Assembly: GCF_000003815.2 (NCBI RefSeq)
Contig: NC_049992.1
Span: 10,622,728 to 10,686,727, forward strand
Origin: Branchiostoma floridae
Taxonomy: Eukaryota; Chordata; Leptocardii; Amphioxiformes; Branchiostomatidae
Direction of reading: 5' to 3'
Length of the DNA: 64,000 nucleotides
Below the pieces are notes generated by a model. That model was given only the letters and a program-made list of their open reading frames with translations. It was not told the DNA's origin and did no database searches. The position numbers and the translations under genes were made by a program. This document shows positions 27,224-41,400 of the stretch, piece by piece; within the stretch, counting starts at the first letter, position 1, and each line of letters begins with the position of its first letter.

Positions 27224-30200
27224 ACCTCAGCAGTCGTACCCAGCCCAAATGCGCCTATGATGTGCACCTTTGCTGAATGTGATAAAGGTGAGGCCTCCTG
27301 TACAGAAGACCTTACTCAGTAGCTCCTATTCCACACAGGCACTTTTCTTCCTTATAATTATTTCCATCCAACACAAACAGTTCTAGGCAGCCGGCCACAT
27401 GTCAGGTAGGGGCTTTAGACTGTCCCAAACTGCGGAACAGCTAACTGTTTTTCGTCTATTAAATTCTACAGGTGTTCCGAGTGAAAGATTACGTGACCCA
27501 GACACACGGCATCAATTATTTAACGTTCCTCATCATATTTCTATTACTTTCATAATGATGCATATGATTACAAGTCCATCTAGCTAAAGCGAGAATACAA
27601 CTTATAATTGGGTTTGTCATTACTCGATATAAAGATGTATGTCGTCACTTTGAAAAAAAAGTGAAGCAGTCACTCAAGTCTTCTGTGTAACGTACAATAA
27701 AAGAGCTAATCAAGTTAATGGTAACTTTCATTAACAGCCCTTTAAATATTGATATTATATTACTAAAGGTTTGCCATTATACCATTCACGCTAGTCTGAC
27801 GTTATTATCAAATTGTCTCGTGGTCTCTTAATGGTGGTTTATTACACAGTCTAAACAACCTAAAATATGCACATTCCGACTTTCCATAGTAACAGTGGCA
27901 AGTGAATTTCACACAATTTCACCATTACATTATACCTGCCTGCCTAAGTGCTTAGGCCAGGGACTGGCCCCTTGCCCCTTATATAGATACATTATAACAT
28001 ACATAATTGTCATGAATAAATCGAACACTGCTCTTTGATCTGCATTCAACGTTACAAACTAAAAATATCCGCATGAATAAGTTCTGATGGATAGCATATA
28101 ACTTTTTCCATAAATCACCAGTTTTATCACATAGCATAACGTTATGTGTTGTTTATAACAGCTCGAGACCGGATGAACACGACTTAAGCAAGTAAGCATA
28201 ACGTTATAGTTGGCCGTCAATTTGCTTTCCATGCTCTTATTTTGGCATTTTCAAATTGTTAATATCAAAACATCAACTTCTACACTAACGCCCACGAAGT
28301 CTTGTTCTTTCAGTCCACAGCCCAATCAAATGATTCCCCCGTGCGCTCAAGGTTATATTGCACCTACTCGTAATTAACACACATAAGCAATTGAAATTGC
28401 ATGTTGAAAGAAGAACTATACCTATTGATTGATAAACGGGACCATTACATTTATTTAACACCTTCTTGTTTCAGAAGTACCTCCAATTGAATGTGGAAAA
28501 GAACGTGTACACTTACAGGCATGTACAGTTAGAGTTAGTTCTGTTGTTGAATTGTGTGTACGTGTCATTTATGACGCAATATTTCATCATTTTGTTCCTG
28601 AGATGGCTTACACATACGTATTCTTGATTCTAAATGTTGCATTTGTGAAAACAAGGACACATAAGTCCTAAACATTCGAACCCCCTTTCGAGTCTTTCGC
28701 GATTTCCCCATTCCCGAAAAGACGGAAATTGGCAATTTTGACGGTCGTTTTAACCACTTTTCTGAACGCGGCCGGGAGTGGTACTGCAGATTGGGCTATG
28801 ATAGGGTACGTGGTCCTGACTTGTGAAATGTCAAAAGATACAGGACATTAAGCTTAAAGCTGGTAAAAACTCTCCCAAAAAGGCCCAGACATCTTTACAT
28901 AATTCTAGAATGACGGTCAAGACATTAGTCGGCGTAAAAAGGGTTGATTTTAGGTCCGCCCGGGGAGTCCATGTAACGCCAATAACACCCGCCGAAGCGC
29001 CCCCTTCATTCATGTACAACATCATATCCGGTACGTAATGAATATGTTAAAGATATACTAGTATCTCGCCATGGATGACCGTTTTACCTTCGGCCTCTTA
29101 CTCATATATCCATCTGCTTATATATATGTGACAAGATACTGTCAGAGAAGCCCTGCCACCCAGAAGACATATTAACTATCTTTCATATATCAACTTCTGC
29201 TTGGAGACATCCACTTTGCAATGACAACGTTGGTCTTTTAGCTGACCGTTCACCCATTTACAAAATGAACATCTGGACGCCAGACCACAGAATGATATGA
29301 CAAGGAGGTATACGGTCATAGCCACAACCTTCTCCCTGGTGATAGATCACTAAGAGAAGATTCATTGTTATCCCTTGGCCATGAAAAAAATGGAGGTATA
29401 ATTGCTGTCAAATATGTATGTGTGGGGGTTTGTTTGTGTTCCTGGATATTTGATGACATCTGATTACAATGATATTTGGTATATGTAGGTAATTCTTGGG
29501 AAGGCGAAGGTGAGGGTTGCTTACAGGTCTCCTGGCATCTGGCCTTGGTGCTGAAGCAGAACTTCCAACATGAACTAAATTTCTTTTTCATTCAATGACC
29601 TTTTATACGCTTTGGTCGTGTAAAAACTTCAATCTATTTGAAAGTAATTTTCGATATTTAGTAAATTACTATCATCTTAATCACAAAAGAACTCATTCAA
29701 ATTGCTGGGTTTTAAAATTAAACAGTTTATTTCATGTTTGCCATATGCAGTGGGATTTCCACAACTCTTACCTATGTAACCTTCTATATAAAATTTCATC
29801 TACAAAAATGTAGGTCTAACCTTAAAGTTTGTATGTATACATTAGAAAACCTTGAATACTTCAACAGTGTTAAACTTTACACCAAATACTCTATAGTGGT
29901 AACGTTACTTCAGAAAAGTCTGAAGTTATGATACAGAAAAATTAAATAGTCAAACTGATGATGATTGTGAACACGAAAAAGGAAAAACCCTGTTGCTACA
30001 AAAACAGAATGATGCACTCATTCAATGAAAACTAGCGTATTTTTCTTTCTTAAGTAATAACCACAACTACTTAAATGAGAAAATGTCTTAAGTACACAAA
30101 ATATACTTCAATATATCTGTCATGGGTAAACTTGGAGCATCGATTATGTACATTTTGACAATGTAATTCATTGCACAACAAGATTGTATATTTGCGGTAA

Positions 30201-32438
30201 TAGGAATATACATGTACTACAATGTAATACCTTATCAACAACCTACATCTATTTGTACTGTTCAGCACTCAAAGTTTTTTTTTATTACGTTGCAAAGCAG
30301 CATTTGTTGCAAGTATTCACCGTTTCTGCATTTCTAAAACTCTTGCTTGTTAGAGCATACAGTATAATGTTTCACAGACCTCTACATCAAGCACTGCTCT
30401 CTGGAACCAGCCTATGATGGCAATACATGAGAAAGAAACAAAACATGCCTGGATATAGCATGGCTAAGACAATAATTGTTTTAGGCAGGGGCATCCACAA
30501 TGTACCTCAATGTACTTGCTGAATGATGAAAAAACAAAGAACTTGATGAGACGTAAAACAAAAGGAAATCATACACAACCAGCAATGAAGACGGAAACTT
30601 TATGATAATGAGACTTTTTCACTTTGATGTCTTATGATGAATCTTTCAGAACCGGAGAAGTTGCTGTGATTACCATATTATCATGTCTATTGCTTATCTA
30701 TCAATGTATTTTCCTCATATCTTTTTTTGCTGTGTTTTACAATACATCATTCTACAAAACCATCTATAGATTTGTACTTCCATATGCCCCTATAGCCTTA
30801 AAAAAATTCTTACAACTGCACAGAGCTTCCCTAAACCACACAATGGTTTGTCTCTATCAAACCTTAACATGAACCCTACATAGTAATCTTCATAGTAACC
30901 AAGAGAAGTTAACATCCTGCACCAAGAGAACAACTGGAGGTTCCACAGGAACAATAAGGTACAAACGTACATGTGACCACTAAAGACTCCATAGAATGTT
31001 GTATTCACAGTCCTTTCTACAAATCACAGAATCCTGTGTAACTCAAGGGGCAAGTGACATTGCTATGACAATGCATATGGAGCAAATATCTACTGCATCT
31101 GGTACTGTATCAGTTGTCATGACAATGTCTTTTTCCCACGCACTGTGTTACCAAAAGTTCTCCAGTTTTGCTAGCATGTGAAGGGATCCAGATTAAGATC
31201 TATTCACAAGTTTCCATAGCTCCGTCTACCTCAAACAAAACATTAGAAATGTAAAACAAAACTTAACAAAAGAAGACACCCCTACTGGTGAACTTCTAAT
31301 CATGATAAGCGGTCTCGGAACGGTCTTGAGCATCCTTTTAAAGTAAAATAATGATAAACTAAAAGGAGAAAAAACTACAAATTTCTTGATGAGCACACTC
31401 CATCAACAAATGGAAGTTTCTATTGCAAAAGCAGACTTATCAACTTTCTAACTACTGTTGGACAGTAGTAGAAATCTACAGAGCTTGTATATGAGAGTAC
31501 CACAGTCTATAACATTATGTACAACATGTATCATCTTGAACATTTTCATGATTGTAACAGTTTCAATACCTTATTACATAATGAAACTTCTATAAACTCT
31601 TGGTATATTTTGTGATGAAACTTTAATTTGTTAATGGTGATTAGTGCATAACTTTATGTATTAGTTTTTTTCCTCTTTGATGAATTATCTTTAATTGAGA
31701 GTTTTCATTTTTTTAACAATGAAAAATTACAAGCATGAAATGGAACCGTCCAATCCCCAATAAAGTAATTCTCACTAATTTCCATACTACCCTTATAATG
31801 CCTTAATTAACACAGCAAGTAAATGTTACAGATGACATCAGCAAGCTCATTAATTTTTGCCTGATTTTGAAGAAAAAAAGAAACAAGAATTTTTTTCCCT
31901 CAAGATGGTGAACATGACGAGAAAGTACCAAAATGGGAAATATAGTGTGTGGTAGCCTTGATTGTACTAGTCTTGTAGAAGTGACACTAGTGAGGAACAT
32001 GTAGCCAAGATCATAGTAACTGTTGTAGAAGTGAAAATAGTTAAATTATAATAGAACTGACACCAATGTGGTAGCTTTACTATAGTTGTCTACCACACAT
32101 ATATAGTGTTACTTAGTGCACCTCTTGAATCTTGTTTTGTTAATATTTGTTACCAAAAACTCCCTTGTTGTTACATTGTTTAATCTTTTAAGGTGTCTAC
32201 TTTGAAATTCCAGATATCTTATTTTTTGCCTTCTCTCGTCAAATTTGGAGTCTGCAGAATGTCATCCATAAAATTTACTTGTTTTTGGCCTAAGGAATAA
32301 AACACAACTCCTACAAATGTACGCAGAGAATGGTTACTAATCAATTATACCAGATATGGACTGATAGGGACTAATAGACTTTCAATACAAGGGTGACTGG
32401 ACAGCAGCGGTTATATGTGGAATGCTGGACTAATGCCA
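27224..32438. other. 5.2-kb intergenic region, no gene recognised
   Basis: This lies upstream of the channel gene (minus) and downstream of GOLIM4 (minus). It is AT-rich, the frames are short and no family motif is seen. It contains the second copy of the AGGCCACAGC-type transposon (31808-32292) and presumably GOLIM4 3' UTR next to 32438. A GC-richer patch at about 28740-29030 was inspected and gave no convincing coding or RNA signal. Confidence 0.5.
31808..32292. mobile_element. non-autonomous DNA transposon, copy 2 of the 1787-2289 family
   Basis: The left end CACAGCAAGTAAATGTTACAG...GATGACATC and the right end GTCATCCATAAAATTTACTT match the termini at 1787 and 2289, more diverged. The interior also shares CTCATTAATTTTYGCCTGATTT. 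It is intergenic, just beyond the GOLIM4 stop. Confidence 0.75.
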
Positions 32439-35400
32439 TCATCTAGCATGTCTGTTAAGGGGATGTGAAAGTGGCTGTCTCCTCCCAAAGCCACGGTCGT
32501 TTTGAAACTCATCTTGGTCTTCTCTTTGCCTGATGTCACCGCCAGCCTGAAAAAAAGGGACAATCAAAACATGCACTTCAGTCTGTTTGACTTTTTTGGG
32601 ACTACATACTACATATTTGATAATGAAAACTGCAAATATAAATTCTCAATCTTTTGCCATGACCTAAATAGACCTTGTGCTCGCGGCAACCATGGTCCCC
32701 GACACTCTTGATGAGGATGGGACTAGGTGAGGTGAGGAATAGACTATCACTAATGCTGGGTCTTGGATGGTATAAATTCAAAGAATCTGGATTCTTCTTT
32801 TGTGAACTGAACAGAAAGAACATGCATCTGAAAATGTAGGTTGAACAACAGTTACCCTTGATATAAAGCCAAGCAAAATAGATAAACACAACAACCAGGG
32901 GATATAAGAGTGCCCCACACACTCTTCAAACTACTTGGTTAAGAAGCACAACAGTAGTGGAAATACAATGGAGCACAACATTACTACAAACAGCTACCAA
33001 AAGTCCAAACAGACATGCAATTCATCTAGAGACTTGAGTTTGAGTTTGCAGTTCAAGAAAGCCATGCACCTTGACCTGGGCTATGCCATCATGAATCTCT
33101 CTATCATCATCATCATCATCATCATCGTCACCATGTCCGTCACCCACACCCCCCTCCACCTGATCGTTAGCCTGGTCCTCGTTACCATCATCAAAGTCCT
33201 TGTCCACGTCTTGCATGCCGCGGTTGTCGTCATTTACTGGGTCCGCCATATTATCGCCATCTGCCAGTGTGGGCACAGCGTTAGCATGCATTGTGAGCTA
33301 AAGACACTACATTGTCAATCATTCAAGCAAAACAGTCAGGGCACTGTATGTGAGGCATGCACACAGTTTACATCGTTTTGTTTAGTAATAAATCTTCATT
33401 GTCAAATGCAATTTGCAAATGCAAGAAAAAACTGTAAATCGTAGTAGAGAAGCTAAAAAGTAGTGTTTTAGTTGACTAATTGACTCACCTCTGTTTTGTA
33501 CTGGCATGAGGTCGGGCAGTTGCACCACTGGCTGGATGTTGTTGTCAGCCACCTGGCCGCCACCCGCCAACGGGTGGTCCACCTGCACCTCATGATCAAC
33601 TGCCACCTGGTGTTAGCACAAAACAACATTCAGCTGTCTAAGTCCCATCTGGTTAAACTTGCAGGAGTGCTCGAAATACCCACTTGCACACTTGCAAATG
33701 CAACCACATTTTGCTTGGCATAACTTCAACCCAGGTAGCGCAGTGTGCAACCTGAAATTTTGCAGTTGGAATACCACTTTTTCCCCACCCACGTGCATAA
33801 GCGTTTGTATTTATTTCTTGATGATGACACAAATTGCAGTTAAGGTAATAGAAGTAGGTAATTTGGAGAAAGTAATAACTTGGAAGTGGGGCAACCTAAA
33901 ATATTGATGGTACAACCTGGCTTTTGACCCAGGTTGCCACCTGTGCAACCAGGCTAAAATACGTATTTCGAGCATTACTTGCAGTCACATTTGTTGTATG
34001 ATTTTCAGCATGGTAATGACAGAAGTGACTGTGGACTAGATTTTGCTGTTGTAAAATTATAATACTTCATACATGATAATTTTTTTAAATAATATCCGTG
34101 TTATTTTGTATATTGCTCAAAGAAATGGTGATAATGTTTCCACAGGCTGGCTATGAGTCATATTCATATTTCTCTAAAAACAATTTTAGAGTATTTCAGG
34201 AGTTGACAGAAATATGAAAGGTTGTGACCTGTGGTAAGTTCTGGTCAGGCCTCTCCACCTGCATCATCTGTTGGTCACTCTCCTGACCACCTGGCACCAG
34301 AACTTCTACCTCATGTTTCACCTGCAGGAGAGCAGAATAAGACAGAAACATATCAATGTAGGGATGTCGTGTGTGGAAAAAAATGGTAGAGTGTTGGGCT
34401 CGGAAACTAGAGGTCCTGAGTTGGATACTCATTGTGCCACAGATGTGGTGTCATTTGGATAGGCACTTAACACAACCTTCCTCACTTCAACCAATTGTAA
34501 GAATGCAGGGCTCGAAATATTTTTTTCTGCATACCTGCACTGGTTCAGGTAACATTGAAAATTACCTGCACCAGACATGTTTTGCCTTCACCACTCAGAA
34601 TTTAGGAAGTATTGATCATACTATAATTGTTAAGTTACATCATTGCTATTTTCTTCTTTCATGCTTTATAGTTGGTAACAGTCAATGCAGCTAATAACAA
34701 TCCAACACCTACATCAAACTTCATAGGACATTAATACATAAAACCCAGTACATGGACCAGTGCAGGTTAGGTGCAGGTAGATATCAGAAATACCTGCACA
34801 GCTCCAATTTTACCTGCACTAACCTGCATATGCAGGTGGTATTTCGAGTCCTGGAATGGGTACCTGACTTCAGTCAGGGAGGTAATATACTACCTTTACC
34901 TTCTGTCCTGTCCGTGCTTTGTATGTGGCACTGTTAAAATAAGTTACTAACTTTCTAGTTCATTATGTCTTTGACCCCTCCTTACCAGTGGTTGGTCTAT
35001 TCCAAGCGGTGCTGCCCCCTGTTGTTCTGGTTGGTCCTGGTCCATGTCCTGTCCCACAGCAAAGGGCCCCTGATCTCCAGGTTGGGCATCCTGTCCACCC
35101 TCTGCCTCCTCCCCAGCCTGGCCCAGGGGCTGCATACCCTTGTCCTCAAGGTCATCCTGTGGGTCAGAAATGAAAGTAGAATATGTGTTGTGGGAGATAT
35201 ACATGTACTGAGTAAGAGGATGAGAAGATTTGTAGCAATAAAGGAAAATGGTGTATTCTCTGGCTTTCTCAGAGGATGAAAACATAAAATCACGTCAGAG
35301 TTGAAGACTGCATGTGAGCATGAATTTGTAGTGGTCAATCTAGATTTTCCAATTTTGTCAGAATCTGCTCCTGACGGTAAGAGAGCCCAATGACACTATT

Positions 35401-38400
35401 AGAAAATTAGAAGCTACATGTACCTCACCACGTCTAATCGTGGTACTCTTCAGAAGCTGCATGTGTCCGTACCTGATCTAGAAGTTGTCTGTGTCCGTAC
35501 CTGATCTAGAAGTTGCCTGTGACAGTACCTGATCTAGAAGTTGCCTGTGACAGTACCTGATCTAGAAGTTGCCTGTGACAGTACCTGATCTAGAAGTTGC
35601 CTGTGACAGTACCTGATCTAGAAGTTGCCTGTGACAGTACCTGATCTAGAAGTTGCCTGTGACAGTACCTGATCTAGAAGTTGCCTGTGACAGTACCTGA
35701 TCTAGAAGTTGCCTGTGACAGTAACTGATCTAGAAGTTTCATGTGTCAGTACCTGATCTAGAAGTTGTCTGTGTCAGTACCTGATCTAGAAGTTGTCTGT
35801 GTCAGTACCTGATCTAGAAGTTTCATGTGTCAGTACCTGATCTAGAAGTTTCATGTGTCAGTACCTGATCTATAAGTTGTCTGTATCAGTACCTGATCTA
35901 GAAGTTTCATGTGTCAGTACCTGATCTAGAAGTTGTCTGTGTCAGTACCTGATCTAGAAGTTGTCTGTGTCAGTACCTGATCTAGAAGTTTCATGTGTCA
36001 GTACCTGATCTAGAAATTTCATGTGTCAGTACCTGATCTAGAAGTTTCATGTGTCAGTACCTGATCTAGAAGTTGTCTGTGACAGTACCTGATCTAGAAC
36101 TTTGCCATCCTCATTCTTTTCCTCATCATCATCCTCATTCCCAGCGTCCAGTGGGTGATGCAGGTTGCCATCAGCCTGCACCTGGTTCCCTTCATCCACC
36201 TGATGCAGCTGCAGCTGCTTGTCTGGGTCGACTCCAAGTGGTTGTAACCTGTCCCCCCCTGCCAGCAGTTGGTCTGCTCCGTCCTGCTGGTCACCTGCGA
36301 GCTGCTGACCAATGAAGTTTGATCTTCCTCGCATACTCTGTGATGAAAAATATGACATAACTAATAAGTTGTTTTATCAGAACAAAATAGTCACAGGCAC
36401 ACAACAAGTGATATGTCATTGAAGACATTGTCCATCATCTTTTGCCTCATGATCATTTTGGATATGTCTAATGCAAAATTCCTGTTCATATTATTGTTTT
36501 AGGGTGACATCCACCCCACGCATGTCATACATAGTTCCAAAAATAAGAAGTTAAAGTTAATCCAAATGTAAGGTTTTTTATCAGGTTAGGCGATTCTCAC
36601 TCAATCAACAGGCATGTCAGCAACTGAAACATTCAGAAAAAAACAGAAAACCATAGAGGATGTAACAAAAAAAAGGTTCTTCTTTGATGACCAAATGGTT
36701 AGAATACAGGATAGATGAAATAAGATGCCAGGAGATGAGAGATGTTAAAAAAGGTACAATAGTGCCTTACCTGAATGCCATCCTGGTCATCTAGGTCCTT
36801 TCCATCCCCATTCCCCACCTTTCCCACTTGATACTCGTCTGGCAAGGCAACAGGAGACAATTTGAAAATACAACTAAGTATTCAACATGTGCTGTAAATG
36901 CATTTAAGTTTGTGGGGATTTACTTTTGCAGTAGCAGGAAAATGGAGTATTTTCATTTGTGGTAGCGCCATAGACTGTAGTCACATACTATAATGGAAAA
37001 TGTTCTAGGTGGTTTTAAGTTCGCGGTGAAGTGGCCACTGCAAACAACTACTGTGAATATTTCTGCATTTATACAGTATCTACTTCACACCTGAGGTGTT
37101 GTAAAAAAAAAAGAGAGAAAAACAAGTTCTTGTCACTTATGGTGTATGGATACATGTGCAACAGTTAGGTGTGAACAGGTCATTCTGTCTTATGCATGAA
37201 GGGTAGTGATACAACATTGGCCAGCTAGATATCAATGTTCATCATACATCATATTCAATGTCATAACTCATATTAACAATATGTATAAAAATAGAACATA
37301 CCTTGGTGTATAATTTGATTGTCATCATTGTCTTTCTTGTCTCCTAGCTTGTCTTTCTGGATGGCATTTTCATCTGGCAATCCCTGGAAAAGAAAAGTTC
37401 ATGACTTTAATTTGTATCATGTCTAAATTCCACTGCTACATTGTAGCTGATGCTGAAAAAACTTTGTTTAACTGGCAAAAATTTCCTTTTCTGCAACACA
37501 TGTTTGTCATGTAAGAAACACATATATTTGTCATGTAAGAAACTCTGTTAGTGGTCAAGACAAATATAGAAAATAAAAATATAAAACGCTTGTTCACCTT
37601 TATCCGTTGGGTAACCTATATCCGTTGCTTTTAAAAACGGTATTTGGGGATATCACGTCGACAGACGTAGGTTTCAAATTGCAATATTTTTAGTATATTG
37701 CTGTTTAAAACTACCACCTGTCGGCTTGATGTGCTACATACCCTGTTTTTAAAAACAATGGATATAGGTTACCCCGTGAATAAAGGTAAACTAAATTTTA
37801 AATTAATCGTTAGTCAATATCAAATTGATAGGGTACAGACTACTCCAGAGTAGGAAAAAGTGCCCACCAAGCCACCCCTGAACTGGTTCTGTAGCTCCTG
37901 TCGTCTCTTCTGAGCCTCCAGAAGTTGTTTGTGTGTCTCGTCCAGCCCAGGGTGCAGCCCCCCTCCCACCTCCAGGTCATCCCCACCTGCACCTGGCACC
38001 TGCACAAACAATGGCTGCTGTGCACCTGGCTGATCAGCGGTCTCCTGGAAGATAACACGCAGCCATTGTTAATTATGTTATAATTTAATCAACTTTCATG
38101 GGGATTACTTCGATGAAGGTTAGACATCCAGGTAATAAGATAATGTAAATGCATTTAAATTTGTGGAAATTTAATTTCACGGCAGTGGGGAAAATGGAGT
38201 GATCGCAGTGGTTTTAAGTTCAAAGTAGCGCCATAGACAGCAGTCTCATAGTATTACCATAATGGAAAATGTTTGCGGGGTTTTAAGTTCGCAGTGAAGT
38301 GGTCACCGTGAAAACCAGGAACATAAAACCACAGAATGAATATTTCTGCATTTATAGTATGCCAAAAAAAAACAGTTCGTCAAGCAACAGGACATAATTT

Positions 38401-41400
38401 TGGAAACAGTCATGATATTTCAGATCGTATCCACTATCTATTGACAAAAGATAGTGGATACTATTTGAAATGTCTGTTACCAAAATCATATCCAGTTTGA
38501 GTAACAGCTTTTAGGTAATATGGGTATTATTAAAACATTGAAGTAGTTATCAAAATATAATTGTCACACTTAAAGAAAGGCTTCCTAAAGTTTTGTGATA
38601 ATACTTCAAGCTAGTTCCAGTCAATTATCATCAAAGCAGCAAGCAAGTAAAATGGATAGAACATTAAACATGTGTAAATCTGTCCTAGTAAGAACACTGT
38701 AGTATAATTTGTTACATAACACAATTAGATTAGAGATTTTAGAGGTAGAGATAGAGGACATACTGTATGTAGTAGAGAATAGATTGTGGTTAGTACTCAT
38801 CTACATTTACATGTAAATACCAATATTTATTAATGAGCTGTCAAAAAAACATTTATTAGTATGGAAGATACAAACATGAAGTTAGTATGAATGGCAAAAA
38901 AGTGTTAGAATTTGAGGTGATACAGTCTATGACATTTGGTAAATGATGTAAATAATGTTAAGTAGTGCAGTAACTACCAAAAAGTGAGGCACTGGGCCAT
39001 CACTTTGGAATATACAGTCATGTAGCTCTTTCTGTAATGAAGATATGTAATGAAGATATGAGATGATCATAAAGATATGAGATGAAATGTCCTGTGCACA
39101 CCCTACTGAATACTGAATACAGAGGAAAGTTCTGGGTTAGTGTGTTATTTGTGCCATTCACACGTGCAGCTCAGCAACCCCACCCACCTTTTGCAGCAGC
39201 TGTTGTCTGCGTACAGGGTGCCCTCTCATGTACGCTCCAGCTACATGCTTCTACCAGCACAATACAAGAATGCTCTTTCAGTCCATATAGATGTGAAACA
39301 AGCACTGCACAATTAATGAATATGCTTAACATTAGTGCTACACTCGTAAAAGCCCTTTCTGTATGATTGACCCATATTTTTCTTATGTTCATGTCTACAC
39401 TTTTGCAATTTCTTAAAACTTTTTTGGTCATGTTGCTCCATATTTTTCTTCCAAAAAAAGACAAATGAAATTGGTGTGGCCTTGCAGTAGTTTGAAATTG
39501 ACAAAATGCAGCTACCTAGTTGTGATTGAAAATAAAGAGAATATTGAAATATTTGATTTCAAGTGGCATAGGATGTCTTGGAAAATTTAACGAAAATGTT
39601 TCCAAACTGAGTTATAAAATCTACAGTTTTTCTTAACGTTAGTAATAGTTGTAACATACTTTTCTGATAATGATGGCAAAAGTCTGACAAAAAGAGCCTT
39701 CACATTATGTCAAACATAATCTGATACGCTCCAGCTAGCTTTGCATTTGACGATGACTTCCCATGTTGACTAGCTGTGATGTTCATGCTGTTGGCTGGAA
39801 TACATGCTGTTAGAGTCAAATGATGGCATTATGATGACAATGAGCTTATCACAGCCTTGCAGACACTATCATTTTTGTAGTAATCATTGTGTCTAATCAT
39901 AATTCTGACTGCCAATATAAACATTTGAAACAATTTGGTTGGCAATGTCTTCTTGCTACCGAGACATAACAAAGAAATAAATTTAAATTTTTAAAGATAA
40001 GATACAAAAACTGTTCTATTGCCTTTTTTGAGGAGATTGTTACATTCCACACAGTATTGGTAGAGTCCATACCTCTCCTTTCAACATCTTTTACATACAA
40101 AACCAAAGTGAAGTACCCATTTTAACATCTGGGTGGATTGAGAAAAGCCATGTACGTGTAACATGCATTGGCATAATACCGGTCATAAGCCTTATACCGG
40201 TCGATTAAAAATAGTGGAACTTAAAGAGATCTACACATGCAACAATAGTTATTTCTGAGGTATGCACACTTCAGACATCTAGGTGTCCAATACATCATTT
40301 ACAAAGCATCGATAACAATGCATTCGAAGACAACAAGGCCAAAAGTTTTCAGGTCATTTTCGGGGCAGGCGAGCTCGTCGTGGGACAAACACACTGTCAC
40401 ATTCATCGCCAGATTTGTAGATAATAATCACATGTGCTCACGGCACAAGACGAGCATGATTCAACAGCAATCTTGAATTTCTTTTGGTGACCTACAACTC
40501 GTGTAAAAGTGTGAGGAACCGTTGCATTATCGCCCGGATCTACGGCTGAATGGGTCAAATTGAACGTACGCCGCCATTTTCCCGCCATTTTTAATGCTAC
40601 GGCCAGCAGTAAAGTTTTACGTCATAGCGGTTGTGACGGACCAAAATTAAATGAAAATTCTTGTCAGTATACGCCCATTTTCTCATGACTTTTTGTATGC
40701 CCATGCAGATTTTTGTTTTGTGCAACTACTAACAGGAAAGAAAGGAACAACAGAGGATGTATAAAGGTACATAGCGGCAGTTAATTGTGCCGTGTTTCGT
40801 TCGACCGGTATAGTGCACCCCCTTCCAACCACGCGCCCGTTCTCCGTGCAATTCCGCGGTGTGTTCCAATTACGATATTATGTTTTTAGCAGGACCAGAG
40901 AGACAAAATAATTTACACAGAAGAAGTGGCAAAGGTACATGTAAGCTGTAACAGCAACATGTAACTGGAGAAAATGATGCGTTGATCATTTGCCAAATTA
41001 GCATTGCTTGAGAAATTGCAGTAAACCGACCGGTATTATGCCAATGGATGTTACAGTGTCTTTGTAAAGGACAATGTCACAACATATAGCCAGACAGGCA
41101 TAAGGAATGAATCCCATGAACTCTCAATCTTGAGTTTTGAGCCTAGCCTCTTTACCATCAGACACCACAAGAAACAAAATGAATGGAAATTATCTGAAAG
41201 GCTGTCATAATGGGTAAGCAGAGAAAAAAAGGTGTTTCACAGTCGGCAGCTGCATCACCTGCGGCACCTGTTGCCGTGGCAACACCTGCACCTGCGGCTG
41301 CCACTGCTGTCGTTGCCAGGCCACTGGAACTGCAGCTGCACCTGGCACATACCGCTGTCCATGCAAAGCAGAAGTGGGGAGAAACCTTAGACTTACATGT

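Noticed and set aside
26909-27260. Cys/Val-rich plus-strand frames of 78-103 codons
   Set aside because: Translation of the (TG)n microsatellite.
28823-29038. Overlapping plus and minus frames of ~70 codons in the intergenic region
   Set aside because: Lys-rich/low-information peptides without motif, signal or splice sites.
34965-35338. Several 100-codon frames over the GOLIM4 exon
   Set aside because: Only the frame encoding DDLEDKGMQPLGQ has matching splice phases; the others are shadows.
35465-36088. Regular 28-bp direct repeats, considered as CRISPR-like
   Set aside because: Units are contiguous with no spacers, and the DNA is clearly eukaryotic and intronic.
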